64,000 bases of DNA from Melittangium boletus DSM 14713 (GCF_002305855.1 NZ_CP022163.1:1116292-1180291), one strand, 5' to 3'. Positions 47,876 through 56,778 are shown, counted from the stretch's first letter. Notes: generated from the sequence alone by a model not told the origin. Numbers and translations are program-made.

Positions 47876-49262
47876 TGGGAATCAGCTGGACGAAAACACC
47901 ATCCTTGGTTCCCAAGGTGGTGAGCAGGGTCGGGGTCACCTGACGTCCAGGAACGCCCTTGAAACGGAACTTCTGGACGATACGCGCCAGCGCGAGCTGC
48001 GACTCCATCATCGAGAAGTGCTCTCCGATGCACTTGCGAGGACCACTCCCGAAGGGAACCCAGGCGAAGCGATGACGATTGGCCGAGCGCTCGGGCGTGA
48101 AGCGCTCGGGATCGAACTCCATCGGCGACTCCCAGATCTCCGGGTGGTGGTGGATGGTGAACATGATGGGGGCCACCACCGTGCCCGCGGGGATGTGGTG
48201 GCCATCGATCTCGTCATCCTCCAAGGCCTTGCGGGGGATCCACCACACGGGCGGACGCGCGCGCATGGACTCCTGGATGACCATGCGCATGTATGGCAGC
48301 GCCGCCAGGTCCGAGAAGGTGGGACGCCGCCCGCCCAAGGCCTCGACCTCCGCGCGCATCCGCTGCTCGACTTGAGGGTAGAGCGTGAGGAAGTAGATGG
48401 ACCACGTGAGCGCATAGGCCGTCGTCTGGTGACCCCCCAGGAAAAGGGTCATCGTCTCGTCGCGCAGTTCCTTGGCCGTCAACGGCTCGGCGACCTGGCT
48501 GGTGCGCGCACGGATGAAGGACGCCAGCAACCCGTCGTTATCCGCGGTTTCGTCACTGGCGCCACTGCGCTGGATGAGGCGCAGGAGTCCCTCATCCACA
48601 TCCTTGAGCGCCTGCTGATAGCGGCGGCGCCCGGGCAGGGGCACCCAGGAGGGGATGCTCTTGGTGAGCATGTTTCCCACCATGGAATCGATGACATGGG
48701 TGACATGCGAGCCCAGCACCTGCGCCTCTTGCGCGCTCATCCCCCTGCCGAAGATGACCCGGGCGCTGATCATCATCGTCAGTTTGGAGAAAGCCCGGTC
48801 GACATCGAAGGGAAGTGCCCGTTCGGCGGGCTCCCGCCAGTGCTCCAACCCCGCGTCAATGGCCTCCAGCATGAGATCGCTCAGGGCAACCAATCGCTGC
48901 TGGGTGAAGAGCGGTTGCATCAGCCGGCGCTGACGCAACCAATAATCACCTTCACTCATCAGCAATCCGTTGCCCAGGTAGGGCCGAAGGACCTCCCAGA
49001 GCGGTCCGCCCTTGGCGTACACGGTATTGCGGCGGCTGAGGACATGCTCGGCATGGCGGGGGTGGTTGGCCACCAACAACTGCATCGGTCCCACCTTGGC
49101 GTAGAAGAGATCGCCATGGCGCTCCCGCGCTTGATGCAAATAGGCCAGCGGTTGGCTGGCCAGATACGGGAGCACCCCCAACAACGGCACGCCATTGGCC
49201 TTGGGCGGCGACGCGCTCATCGGGGGAGAAGCAGGTGGCGGGTCCGTCATCCGATCGAACAT
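47868..49262 (-). CDS. Cytochrome P450 (third P450 of the operon)
   Basis: A 464-residue soluble P450. It has the heme ligand Cys411 in FGSGPRKCIGEHF, the ExxR pair in VIQESMRARP, and an I-helix GGHQTTAYAL in which the usual acidic residue before Thr is Gln. The N-terminal Pro-rich stretch resembles the CYP110/CYP102-like class of bacterial enzymes with eukaryote-like sequences. It is clearly related to the first P450 (50549-51940): shared ETMTLFL/ETLTLFL, RRYQQAL and HHHPEIW/HHHPDVW segments. The start follows GAAGGAG. The electron donor is not in the operon. Confidence 0.93.
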   Translation of the reverse strand: MFDRMTDPPPASPPMSASPPKANGVPLLGVLPYLASQPLAYLHQARERHGDLFYAKVGPMQLLVANHPRHAEHVLSRRNTVYAKGGPLWEVLRPYLGNGLLMSEGDYWLRQRRLMQPLFTQQRLVALSDLMLEAIDAGLEHWREPAERALPFDVDRAFSKLTMMISARVIFGRGMSAQEAQVLGSHVTHVIDSMVGNMLTKSIPSWVPLPGRRRYQQALKDVDEGLLRLIQRSGASDETADNDGLLASFIRARTSQVAEPLTAKELRDETMTLFLGGHQTTAYALTWSIYFLTLYPQVEQRMRAEVEALGGRRPTFSDLAALPYMRMVIQESMRARPPVWWIPRKALEDDEIDGHHIPAGTVVAPIMFTIHHHPEIWESPMEFDPERFTPERSANRHRFAWVPFGSGPRKCIGEHFSMMESQLALARIVQKFRFKGVPGRQVTPTLLTTLGTKDGVFVQLIPNE

Positions 49263-49287
49263 CGAATCTCCTTCAGACAGGCGTCTT

Positions 49288-50523
49288 TCAGAAAGCGACA
49301 GGCAGCGAGTCGAGGCCGCGCAACATGAGCCCCTCCTTCCAGTTCGCTGTCTCGCTCAGCAACCTCAGGTTGGGCAGCCGGCGCAGCAGCGTCTCCAGCG
49401 CGACCCGCATCTCCAGCCGCGCCAGCGGCGCTCCCAGACAGTTGTGCGCGCCCATGCCAAAGGCCATGTGCCGGTTGGCCTGACGGGTGATGTCCAATCG
49501 GTCCGGGTCCGGGAAGACCTCCGGATCGCGGTTGGCCGAGCCAAACACCGTGATGACCTTCTGGCCCTTGCGAATCGTCTTGCCCCCCAACTCGAAGTCC
49601 TCGCTGGCATGGCCATTGCTGACGCTCTGCACGGGGCTCTCGTAGCGCAGAAGGTCCTCCACGGCGGACTCCATCAACTCCGGGTGGGCGCGCAGCAACT
49701 GCAATTGCTCGGGATTGCGCAGCAGCGTCAGGACGCTGTTGCCGAGGATGTTGACGGTGGTCTCGTGCCCGGCGAAGAGCATCAGCATGCAGGTGCCGAT
49801 CACCTCGTCGTCGGTCAGTTGCTCGTCGTTCCTGGCCATGACCAGGGTGCTGAGGACGTCATCGCCAGGAGCCTTGCGGCGCTCGGCGATGGCCTTCTTC
49901 AGGTAGGCGTCGAACTCGAGCACGGCGTCGCTCGCGCGCTGGTAGAGGTCCAGCGTGGGCCGCCGGTTCTCGATCGCCGTGAAGGTGAGGGACCACGACT
50001 TGAACAGCGCGGCATCCTCGCGAGGCATCCCCAACATCTCGGTGATGGTGAGCAGCGCCATCGGATAGGCGAACTGCCCCACCACATCCATGCGGCCGGC
50101 GGCCAGGACCCGGTCGATGAGGTAGTTGGACAGCCCCTCCAGCTTGGGGCGCAGCCGCTCCACCGTGCGCGAGGTGAAGTGCTTGGTGGTCAGCGAGCGC
50201 AGCCGGGTGTGATGGGGGGCATCCATCTCCACCATCCAGTGGCGGAGCTTGTCGGAGTAGGGCTTCATGGCCGGCGGGATCTCCTGCTCGGCGAGCCGGT
50301 CATGCCGATACTTCCGACTGAGACAGGGATGGGCGCGGATGGCCAGTGCGTCCTCGTAGCGGAACACGTACCACACGCCAGCATCCCCCCGCTCGGCCGC
50401 CAGGGTCCAGTGGACGGGGTCCAGGGACCGGTAGCGCTGATACCAGGGGTAGGGATTGGACCAGACCTCCCGCGGCTGCGGGTTGAAATGTTCCACCGGG
50501 ACTTGGCTCACCTGCTCGGACAT
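49288..50523 (-). CDS. Cytochrome P450 (second P450, classical bacterial type)
   Basis: A 411-residue bacterial class I-type P450. The heme ligand is Cys362 in FGMGAHNCLGAPLARLE, the I-helix motif is AGHETT, and the K-helix is VEDLLRYESPVQ. It is a different branch from the other two P450s in the operon and resembles CYP107-type tailoring enzymes. The start is set at 50523, eight bases after GGAGA; the open frame extends further upstream without a good site. Gaps to both neighbours are 25 bases. Confidence 0.93.
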   Translation of the reverse strand: MSEQVSQVPVEHFNPQPREVWSNPYPWYQRYRSLDPVHWTLAAERGDAGVWYVFRYEDALAIRAHPCLSRKYRHDRLAEQEIPPAMKPYSDKLRHWMVEMDAPHHTRLRSLTTKHFTSRTVERLRPKLEGLSNYLIDRVLAAGRMDVVGQFAYPMALLTITEMLGMPREDAALFKSWSLTFTAIENRRPTLDLYQRASDAVLEFDAYLKKAIAERRKAPGDDVLSTLVMARNDEQLTDDEVIGTCMLMLFAGHETTVNILGNSVLTLLRNPEQLQLLRAHPELMESAVEDLLRYESPVQSVSNGHASEDFELGGKTIRKGQKVITVFGSANRDPEVFPDPDRLDITRQANRHMAFGMGAHNCLGAPLARLEMRVALETLLRRLPNLRLLSETANWKEGLMLRGLDSLPVAF

Positions 50524-50548
50524 GTCTGTCTTTCTCCGTGAACCCGGC

Positions 50549-51940
50549 TCAACTCCGACGCCGGTGCAATCCGATGGGAATCCCCGCCTTGGGCCTGAGC
50601 GTGCCCAACATCGCCTTCTCCACCGGAGGCCCCGCCATCCGACTGACGTCATAGCGGCGCACGAACATGGCCAGCACCAATTGGGCCTCCATCATGGCGA
50701 ACTCCACCCCCACGCACTTGCGCGGCCCGATGCCGAAGGGGCCCCAGGCGCACCGGTGCCGGGTTTCCCCCTCCTCGCTGGCGAAGCGCAGGGGATCGAA
50801 ACGCTCGGGGTCCTTCCAGACGTCGGGGTGGTGGTGGACGACATACGTCAACGGCGCGATCACCGAGCCCTTGGGGATGGCATACCCGTCGATCTCGTCA
50901 TCCTCCATGGCCAGGCGAGGGTTCCACCAGATGGGAGGACAGATCCGCAGTGATTCCTGGATCACCATGCGGGTGTACTTGAGCTCGCCCATGTCTCCGA
51001 AGGTGGGCTCGCGATCCCCAAGCACCTGCTCCACCTCCTCGCGGAGCCGCCGCCAGACCGCGGCGTCCTCGAGGATGTAGTGCACCGCCCAGGCGAGCGC
51101 CACCGAGGTCGTCTCGTAGCCCGCGAGGAACAGGGTGAGCGTCTCGTCGCGCAGCTGCCGCGCCTGCATGGGCAGCCCCGTCTCTTCATCCAGCGCCTCC
51201 AGCAGCATGGACAGAAGATCGTCACTGCCTCCTGGCTCACCCCGGCGCTGCTCGATCACGGAGAAGAGGAGGCGGTCGATCCGCTCCAACGCCTGCTGGT
51301 AGCGGCGCTCTCCCGGCCGAGGCACCCACGACGGCAGGGACTGGGTGAGCATGGACGGAACCATGTATTTGATGACGTACAGCATCTCCGGGCGCAGCGT
51401 CTCCACGCTCTCATGGCTCACCGCCGTGCCGAAGACGGACTTCGCCAGCAGCTTCATGGTGAGCTCGGCGAACATGGGGACCGCGTCGAGGGATTGACCG
51501 GCTCGGGTCTGCTCGTCCCACCGCTCGAACTGATCCTCGATGGCCGCCACCATCAACGACGTGATTCGCGCCAACCGCTGGCGGTGGAACTGGGGATGAA
51601 CCATCCGCCGCTGGCGCTTCCACACCTCGCCCTGGCTGACCGCCAGCCCATTGCCCAGCAGCGTGCGCATGGCATCCCAGAGCGCGCCCTGCTTGAGGTA
51701 GTTCTTGCTCTTGGTCAGGAAGACGTGCTCGTGCTGGCGCGGGTGGTTGAGCACCACCATGCGCTGGACGCCAAGATCCAAGGTGTAGATGTCACCGTAG
51801 CGCTCTCGGGCCCGCATCAAGAAGCGGATGGGGTTGGCGAGCACCTGCGGCGTCGAGCCGACGAGGGGCAAGCCACTGGCCAGGGGAGGAAGCCTTGCGC
51901 GGGGCGCCGAGGCGCCATGGGAGGGGGAGGAGGAGTCCAT
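50549..51940 (-). CDS. Cytochrome P450 (first P450 of the operon)
   Basis: A 463-residue P450 with heme ligand Cys409 in FGIGPRKCVGVEF, I-helix AGYETTSVAL (acid kept), and ESLR in the K-helix. It shares length and many segments with the third P450 (47868-49262), so the two likely arose by duplication and may act on neighbouring positions of one substrate. The N-terminal Pro-rich region and absence of a membrane anchor point to a soluble enzyme. It begins 21 bases after the methyltransferase stop. Confidence 0.93.
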   Translation of the reverse strand: MDSSSPSHGASAPRARLPPLASGLPLVGSTPQVLANPIRFLMRARERYGDIYTLDLGVQRMVVLNHPRQHEHVFLTKSKNYLKQGALWDAMRTLLGNGLAVSQGEVWKRQRRMVHPQFHRQRLARITSLMVAAIEDQFERWDEQTRAGQSLDAVPMFAELTMKLLAKSVFGTAVSHESVETLRPEMLYVIKYMVPSMLTQSLPSWVPRPGERRYQQALERIDRLLFSVIEQRRGEPGGSDDLLSMLLEALDEETGLPMQARQLRDETLTLFLAGYETTSVALAWAVHYILEDAAVWRRLREEVEQVLGDREPTFGDMGELKYTRMVIQESLRICPPIWWNPRLAMEDDEIDGYAIPKGSVIAPLTYVVHHHPDVWKDPERFDPLRFASEEGETRHRCAWGPFGIGPRKCVGVEFAMMEAQLVLAMFVRRYDVSRMAGPPVEKAMLGTLRPKAGIPIGLHRRRS

Positions 51941-51961
51941 AGCGACCTGTCCGGGCTCGGC

Positions 51962-53002
51962 TCAACGGGCCCTGGGAATGCTCTTGAGGCTCGACTGCTT
52001 GAAGACATGGGAGGGAGCGGCCGCGCCCGGGGGGATGAGCGCCGTCTCCCAACGGAAGTAGCCCGGCATGTTGGGAATCACCCCCGTGGTGACCAAGCCG
52101 AAGTCGAGCCGCACCTCCGTGCCCGCCTCGACATGGACCGGCTGCTCGAGCGGGAGGAAGACCTGCTTCCAGATCGTGGCGGGGTCGCTGGGCGAGGAGT
52201 TCAGCCGCACCCCGCCACCCAGTTCCACCTCGAACCATCCGCAGAAACCATGCAGTTGGCCGGAGCGCTCCACCCGAAAGCCCACCTGCTTCTCCACCTT
52301 GCTCACGTCGTCATCCAGCAGCCGCAGGCTCGCGATCCGCTGCTGGGGCGCCAGGAAGCTCTCGGGGTCGAACCACGCCACGTACACATTGTTGCTGGCG
52401 ATCTCCTGGTAGATCGACATGTCGAAGCCGTACGGACGCCCGCGGTTCCAGCTGTTCACGTAGTCCGAGTGGAGCGAGGACTCCACGGGAGCGATGAACA
52501 ACTCCACCCGCTCGGGCAGTATCCGGCCTCCCTCGCGCAACGAGCGCCGGGCCAGTTCCACCACCGACATCATCATGTCCCCGGGTCCCATCAAGCCCAG
52601 GCACTCGGAGACGATCAGATCCACGGGCTCTGGCAGGGTGACCCGGCTGGACTCCTTGTGGATGAACACCACGGTGTCACCCATGCCATTGGCCTCGACC
52701 ACCCTTTTGGTCGCGCGGATGATCTCGTTGGCCTCGATGGCGTAGACGCGGCGGGCTCCCGCCCGGCAGCAGGCCATCGCCAGGATGCCACTGCCCGTGC
52801 CCAGGTCGACGACCACGTCTCCCGGCTTCACCACCGCCTCGATGGCGCGAATGAACGTCTCCGTCCGCACCGTGTCGTCCAGGAGGTGCCGGTGAAAGGC
52901 CATCAACGATTGTTGCCCGGTCATCGCCACCGGGACGTACTGGATGGACGGTTCGGCCCGTGACGGATTTGCGAGCGATGTACCTTGTGCCGCGACCCTC
53001 AT
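51962..53002 (-). CDS. PRMT-family (protein arginine methyltransferase-like) methyltransferase
   Basis: A 346-residue S-adenosylmethionine methyltransferase with the PRMT layout. The N-terminal helix HRHLLDDTVRT matches the family helix HxxMLxDxxRT. Motif I is VVVDLGTGSGILAMACCRAG, followed by YAIEAN. The double-Glu loop is SECLGLMGPGDMM, where the second Glu is Asp. TIWKQVF stands for the family THW loop, and a beta-barrel C-terminal half follows. Arginine is the usual substrate, but the loop changes leave the target open. Its place in an operon with two peptide genes makes a peptide substrate attractive. Confidence 0.8.
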   Translation of the reverse strand: MRVAAQGTSLANPSRAEPSIQYVPVAMTGQQSLMAFHRHLLDDTVRTETFIRAIEAVVKPGDVVVDLGTGSGILAMACCRAGARRVYAIEANEIIRATKRVVEANGMGDTVVFIHKESSRVTLPEPVDLIVSECLGLMGPGDMMMSVVELARRSLREGGRILPERVELFIAPVESSLHSDYVNSWNRGRPYGFDMSIYQEIASNNVYVAWFDPESFLAPQQRIASLRLLDDDVSKVEKQVGFRVERSGQLHGFCGWFEVELGGGVRLNSSPSDPATIWKQVFLPLEQPVHVEAGTEVRLDFGLVTTGVIPNMPGYFRWETALIPPGAAAPSHVFKQSSLKSIPRAR

Positions 53003-53070
53003 GATGACCCCATGCTCCTTCCCTGCCGCGTGGAACCCGCCCCGGTGGTGGAGCAGGGTTGAACAACACC

Positions 53071-55263
53071 TCAGCTCCTCAGCGCCAGGGTCGCCCAGGC
53101 CGAGGTGATCTGCCCCTTATCGTGGCAGTGGTAGAGGAGCCGGCGCCCATCCTCCGCCTCCATCCAGTAGTAGAGCACCGGCTCTCCGGACCACGCGCCG
53201 TGAGCCCCCTTCCGGGATTGAATCCACTGGAGGGCCCGCTCCCGAGCCGGGGTCTGTAGACCCAGCGCGCGCAGGCTCAGCACCGCCACCGAGGTGTCGA
53301 TCACCGAGCCAGACCAGCTTCCCTCCGCTCGCTGGAGGCCCAGGATGTAGTCGCGAGCTCGCGACAGGTGGGCCGCGGCGGCCGTCCCGCCCGCCAGGCT
53401 CAGCAAGCGTACCGCATAGTAGGTAGTGACGAGCGTGGAGGGGAACCACTGGCCCTGCCAGAACCCCTTGGGTGACTGGGTCTGGCAGAGATAGCGCACA
53501 CAGCCTTCCACCTGCGAGGCGAAGCGCTCCGGCGCGATGCGATGAAGGAGATAGCCCACCTGCGCCGTCGCATCCAGGGAGGGATCCTGCCAATAGGGGG
53601 CCCGCCCCTGGGCACAGGACTCGATCTGGCGGCGGATGGGAGAGAGGCTGCGAAACGCTCCCAATGAATCATCATGGAAGAGCTCCACCATCCTCTGAGC
53701 GCTCGGCAGCAGCGTCTCGAGTGGCACGCCCGTATCCAGCAGGCCCTCCATCACCAGGGCGCTGTCCTCTGGCGTCACCCCGAACCGGGGCTGGTACTCC
53801 CACAAACCCTCCCGCGCGCTGTTGAGGAGGTAGCGCCGCAGCTCCTCGTTCGGCGAGGCCTGGAGCAGCAAGCCGTAATGCGCGATCGAGCCCTCCTGGG
53901 TCTGCCAGCGGAAGACGGGCCGGTCATTCATCAACTCGTAGATGGAAACATCCGTGAGGAAGCGCGAGGAGTAGGTGGCCGCGAGCCGCTCGTCCTCCAG
54001 GAAGCGCCGGATCTCGCTGGCCTGCTTGAAGCCAGAGGAAGCGGCGGACACCATGCCGTAGGGCATGGGATTGGCGCTGTCCATGTGGACATAGTCGCCG
54101 GCGAGGAAGACGCGATGCGAGGGCCGGGTAACGCGCTCGTCCCACTGGCCGTAGCTGTCCGGGGAGATGATGGCCCCTACCCTCGGCCAGCGTTGGACCT
54201 GGGAGAAGCTGACGTGCCCCGGCCCCACATCGCCGATGCGCAACTGGGCCAGGGTCTCCACGGTCCGCCGCACGATCTCCTCATCCGACAACCCCTCGAG
54301 CCGAGCCGCCTTGTCATCGGCGTAGTAGGCCAGCAGGACTTGCAGCTCCGGCCGGTCCGTGGGCTGGCGCAGCAGGGTGCTCAGGGGCAGATCCGGGGCG
54401 ACCAGGTAGGAGAAGCGCTCGAGTACGGCATTGCTGATTCCGAGCGCGACGACGACCCCCTGGGAGTAGCGCAGTGAGCCCAGGAAGGAGCGGCTTGGCT
54501 CGTCCACCTGCTCCAGGAGCCCCAAGGCCACCGGCCCGGGAGTGGTGAGCAGCACCGCGCGCGCATGGGCCTTGTGCTGCACTCCCCCCTGCGAGTACTC
54601 GACGCAAACCCGGCGCTCCTCCTGCCGCACGCGGCTCACCTGCGCGGACAGGCGCAGCTTGTCGCCCAGGGACTCCTGCAAGTGGCGAACGAGTTCGCCA
54701 TTGCCCTCCTGGTAATGAAGGGTGAGAAAGCGCGTCAGCGCATCCGCCTGCCTTCGCGGCAGATACTGTTGGATGTCACCGAAGTGGATGTCCTGGAAGA
54801 AGGCGCCGAGCAAGCGGCGCAACCGCTCGGGCAGGCGGCCCACATCGCGAGCGGGATCCTCGCTGAAAGCGCGCAACAGCTCTTGCTCCTGGCCGCTCAG
54901 TCCGAACCGAGCCAGGCACGCCATGACGCTGTCTCCGAAGTGGACCTTCCCTTCGAAGTAGCAGCCGAGCAGTCCCTCGTCATGCCGCAATCGCGAGGGT
55001 TGGAAGCGAATGGGCAGCGCCGCGGCGTCATAGGCGAGCACGGCCCCGAGATCGTAGGCCACGCCTTGCTGGGACCGGGTCATGACCCGTCCCCCGGCGA
55101 AGGCCTCCTGCTCCAGCACCAGCGTCGACAGATCCTTGAGCGCGTGGGCGGCCGTCAGTCCCGCCAGCCCCGCTCCAATGACGATGACGTCATGGACGTG
55201 ATCCGGCGATTCCTTCGGCTTGATCAGCTTCTGCAACCTGTCCCAACCCGAAGCTCCCCGCAT
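53071..55263 (-). CDS. FAD amine-oxidase-like protein fused to a terpenoid-cyclase-type toroid domain
   Basis: A 730-residue fusion. Residues about 20-430 are a flavin oxidoreductase of the amine oxidase/phytoene desaturase type: VIGAGLAGLTAAHAL, LEQEAFAGGRVMTRS, and C-terminal FLAGDYVHMDSANPMPYG. Residues about 470-730 have the repeated helices of an alpha/alpha toroid as in prenyltransferases and squalene cyclases (GLWEYQPRFGVTPEDSALV, GFWQGQWFPSTLVTTYYAV, GSWSGSVIDTSVAVLSLRA, GAWSGEPVLYYW). It ends with a His-Cys-His-Asp cluster (YHCHDKGQITSAWATLAL). The DxDD or DxDTT acid motif of cyclases is not evident. I know no characterised fusion of this kind. Confidence 0.8.
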   Translation of the reverse strand: MRGASGWDRLQKLIKPKESPDHVHDVIVIGAGLAGLTAAHALKDLSTLVLEQEAFAGGRVMTRSQQGVAYDLGAVLAYDAAALPIRFQPSRLRHDEGLLGCYFEGKVHFGDSVMACLARFGLSGQEQELLRAFSEDPARDVGRLPERLRRLLGAFFQDIHFGDIQQYLPRRQADALTRFLTLHYQEGNGELVRHLQESLGDKLRLSAQVSRVRQEERRVCVEYSQGGVQHKAHARAVLLTTPGPVALGLLEQVDEPSRSFLGSLRYSQGVVVALGISNAVLERFSYLVAPDLPLSTLLRQPTDRPELQVLLAYYADDKAARLEGLSDEEIVRRTVETLAQLRIGDVGPGHVSFSQVQRWPRVGAIISPDSYGQWDERVTRPSHRVFLAGDYVHMDSANPMPYGMVSAASSGFKQASEIRRFLEDERLAATYSSRFLTDVSIYELMNDRPVFRWQTQEGSIAHYGLLLQASPNEELRRYLLNSAREGLWEYQPRFGVTPEDSALVMEGLLDTGVPLETLLPSAQRMVELFHDDSLGAFRSLSPIRRQIESCAQGRAPYWQDPSLDATAQVGYLLHRIAPERFASQVEGCVRYLCQTQSPKGFWQGQWFPSTLVTTYYAVRLLSLAGGTAAAAHLSRARDYILGLQRAEGSWSGSVIDTSVAVLSLRALGLQTPARERALQWIQSRKGAHGAWSGEPVLYYWMEAEDGRRLLYHCHDKGQITSAWATLALRS

Positions 55264-55282
55264 GCTCGCTACCTCGGTTGTC

Positions 55283-56413
55283 TCACGAATGAAGGGCGCT
55301 GCTCTTGGACCGAACGAGCTGCGCCTTGGCCAGCCACAGGTGCTTGACCGAAAGGTACAGCTTGGCCCTCGGAGTGCTGCCGGAGGAATGACTGATCTTG
55401 ACGTGGTGCAGACCCCGGAGCAAGGAGCTCAGCTGAGTGGAGCCCATCAGCTTCGAGGCCTCCAGCAAGGGGCGCGGCCAGTGTTCGCGGTGAGAGCGCT
55501 CGTGCATGACCCCCGCGTAGTGGAGGATGGCCTCGCGCTTTCCCGGCAGGCACATGCGGGCCTTCTCCAGGTAATCCAGCAAGGCATGCCAGCGAGGCTC
55601 CTGTGCGGGAGGGGGCCTCTCGTGGAAGTGGCACTCCAGCCCCACCTGGGGACCCACGCGGTCTCCCACCAGATCCAGATCCAGATCGATACAATCCACC
55701 AGGCGGGAGAGCTCACCCACCCGGGACTCCAACTCCTCGAAATCGCCCGGCCACCCCACCTCGCGCAGATAGGGCACGACCCGCCGCGGTGCCAACCCCT
55801 TGATGCAGATGCGCATGAAGGGAGGGGTGCGCGACAGCATGGTGCCCGCCTGGAAGACAAAGGCGCCCGCCGGCAGGTGCGCCAAGCAGGTCTGGAGGAG
55901 CTGGGCCAACGACTCGGGCAGCTCCCGCTCCGAGAGCAGACGCAGTGCCTGGTTGCCGAGCCAATCCGCTTCCTGGTCCGCGGAGGCAGGAGGAGTGGGC
56001 GGACGCGGCCCGACGAAGATGCTGGGCACGGGCAGGCTCGTCGCCGCCGCCTTCATGTCGAACTCCAGCCAGACGTTGAGCACCCGCGAGAACAGGCTCG
56101 AACCCTCATCGCCCCAGGCCCGGCTGAAATCCCGAACCTGGCGCCACACGGGGTGCGCCTCGAACTCCTCTCCCCAGGTGCCACAGTCGGCCAGCAGCTT
56201 CCGCTCCTGTCCGTGAATGCTCACGCAGATGAGCAGGTCCGAGAGCGCGTGCTCATCGTCGAGCCGACATTCGAAGCCGAAGAAGCGCGTCAGGGAGCCA
56301 GGAATCCAGTCCGCCACCTGCCGCATCGCGACCAGGCTCTCCGGCGAAACCAGTTCCTTCGCGAGCACGGGCTCCAGCACGTTCAAGTAATCACTCACGC
56401 GGAGACCTGACAT
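55283..56413 (-). CDS. Protein of unknown function (376 aa) in the peptide operon
   Basis: I do not recognise a characterised family. The start at 56413 follows AAAGGAAC; the open frame begins at 56461. The protein has repeated strand pairs ending in acidic or aromatic residues (NVWLEFDM, MRICIKGL, CIDLDLDLVGDR, VGLECHFHE, HHVKISHSSGSTPRAKLYL), separated by helices. This repeating strand-helix pattern could be a barrel such as the ABBA prenyltransferase fold, but no sequence motif proves that. It has no signal peptide. It lies between the NHLP-like peptide and the FAD-toroid gene, 19 bases before the latter, so it is probably part of the same pathway. Confidence 0.65.
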   Translation of the reverse strand: MSGLRVSDYLNVLEPVLAKELVSPESLVAMRQVADWIPGSLTRFFGFECRLDDEHALSDLLICVSIHGQERKLLADCGTWGEEFEAHPVWRQVRDFSRAWGDEGSSLFSRVLNVWLEFDMKAAATSLPVPSIFVGPRPPTPPASADQEADWLGNQALRLLSERELPESLAQLLQTCLAHLPAGAFVFQAGTMLSRTPPFMRICIKGLAPRRVVPYLREVGWPGDFEELESRVGELSRLVDCIDLDLDLVGDRVGPQVGLECHFHERPPPAQEPRWHALLDYLEKARMCLPGKREAILHYAGVMHERSHREHWPRPLLEASKLMGSTQLSSLLRGLHHVKISHSSGSTPRAKLYLSVKHLWLAKAQLVRSKSSALHS

Positions 56414-56491
56414 GCCCGTTCCTTTCCGCTCAGGACGCTCATGCTCGCGCCAACCGCGCACTCCGGCGACGTCGCCGGATGGGGCAGACCG

Positions 56492-56674
56492 CTAGGGCTT
56501 CTGCGGCAGGATCAAGTGGATGGTATGGGGGGTCTGCTCGTGTACGAAGATCTCGATCTCCTCGGGCAGCTTGACTCCCAGTTCCTTCTCCACGACCGCT
56601 CGCGGATCGCGCAACAGGGCATTCTTGAAGGACTCGTCATCCCATGCTTTGCGGATCAGGGCTTGCACATCCAT
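56492..56674 (-). CDS. Nitrile-hydratase-like leader peptide (NHLP)-type short protein, no core
   Basis: A 60-residue product. The start at 56674 follows ACAGGTAG at good spacing; the open frame reaches 56752 without a better site. The whole protein looks like the NHLP leader family derived from nitrile hydratase alpha: ALIRKAWDDESFKNALLRDP, then KELGVKLPEEIEIFVHEQ, and TIHLILPQKP at the end. In known proteusin precursors this region is a leader followed by a Gly-Gly site and a core. Here the protein stops right after the leader-like end, so it may act as a separate leader, chaperone or adaptor. Confidence 0.75.
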   Translation of the reverse strand: MDVQALIRKAWDDESFKNALLRDPRAVVEKELGVKLPEEIEIFVHEQTPHTIHLILPQKP

Positions 56675-56778
56675 CGATCTACCTGTCGGGCCTTCGGGTG
56701 ACATCAACAAGCATGTCCCAGCCATGCGACGAGTCGCACGGAGCTGGGACACACATGTTCACAACGAGCACACCCAGA

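Noticed and set aside
56675..56752. N-terminal extension of the NHLP-like protein
   Set aside because: The extra residues do not fit the family, and the Met at 56674 has the better ribosome-binding site.
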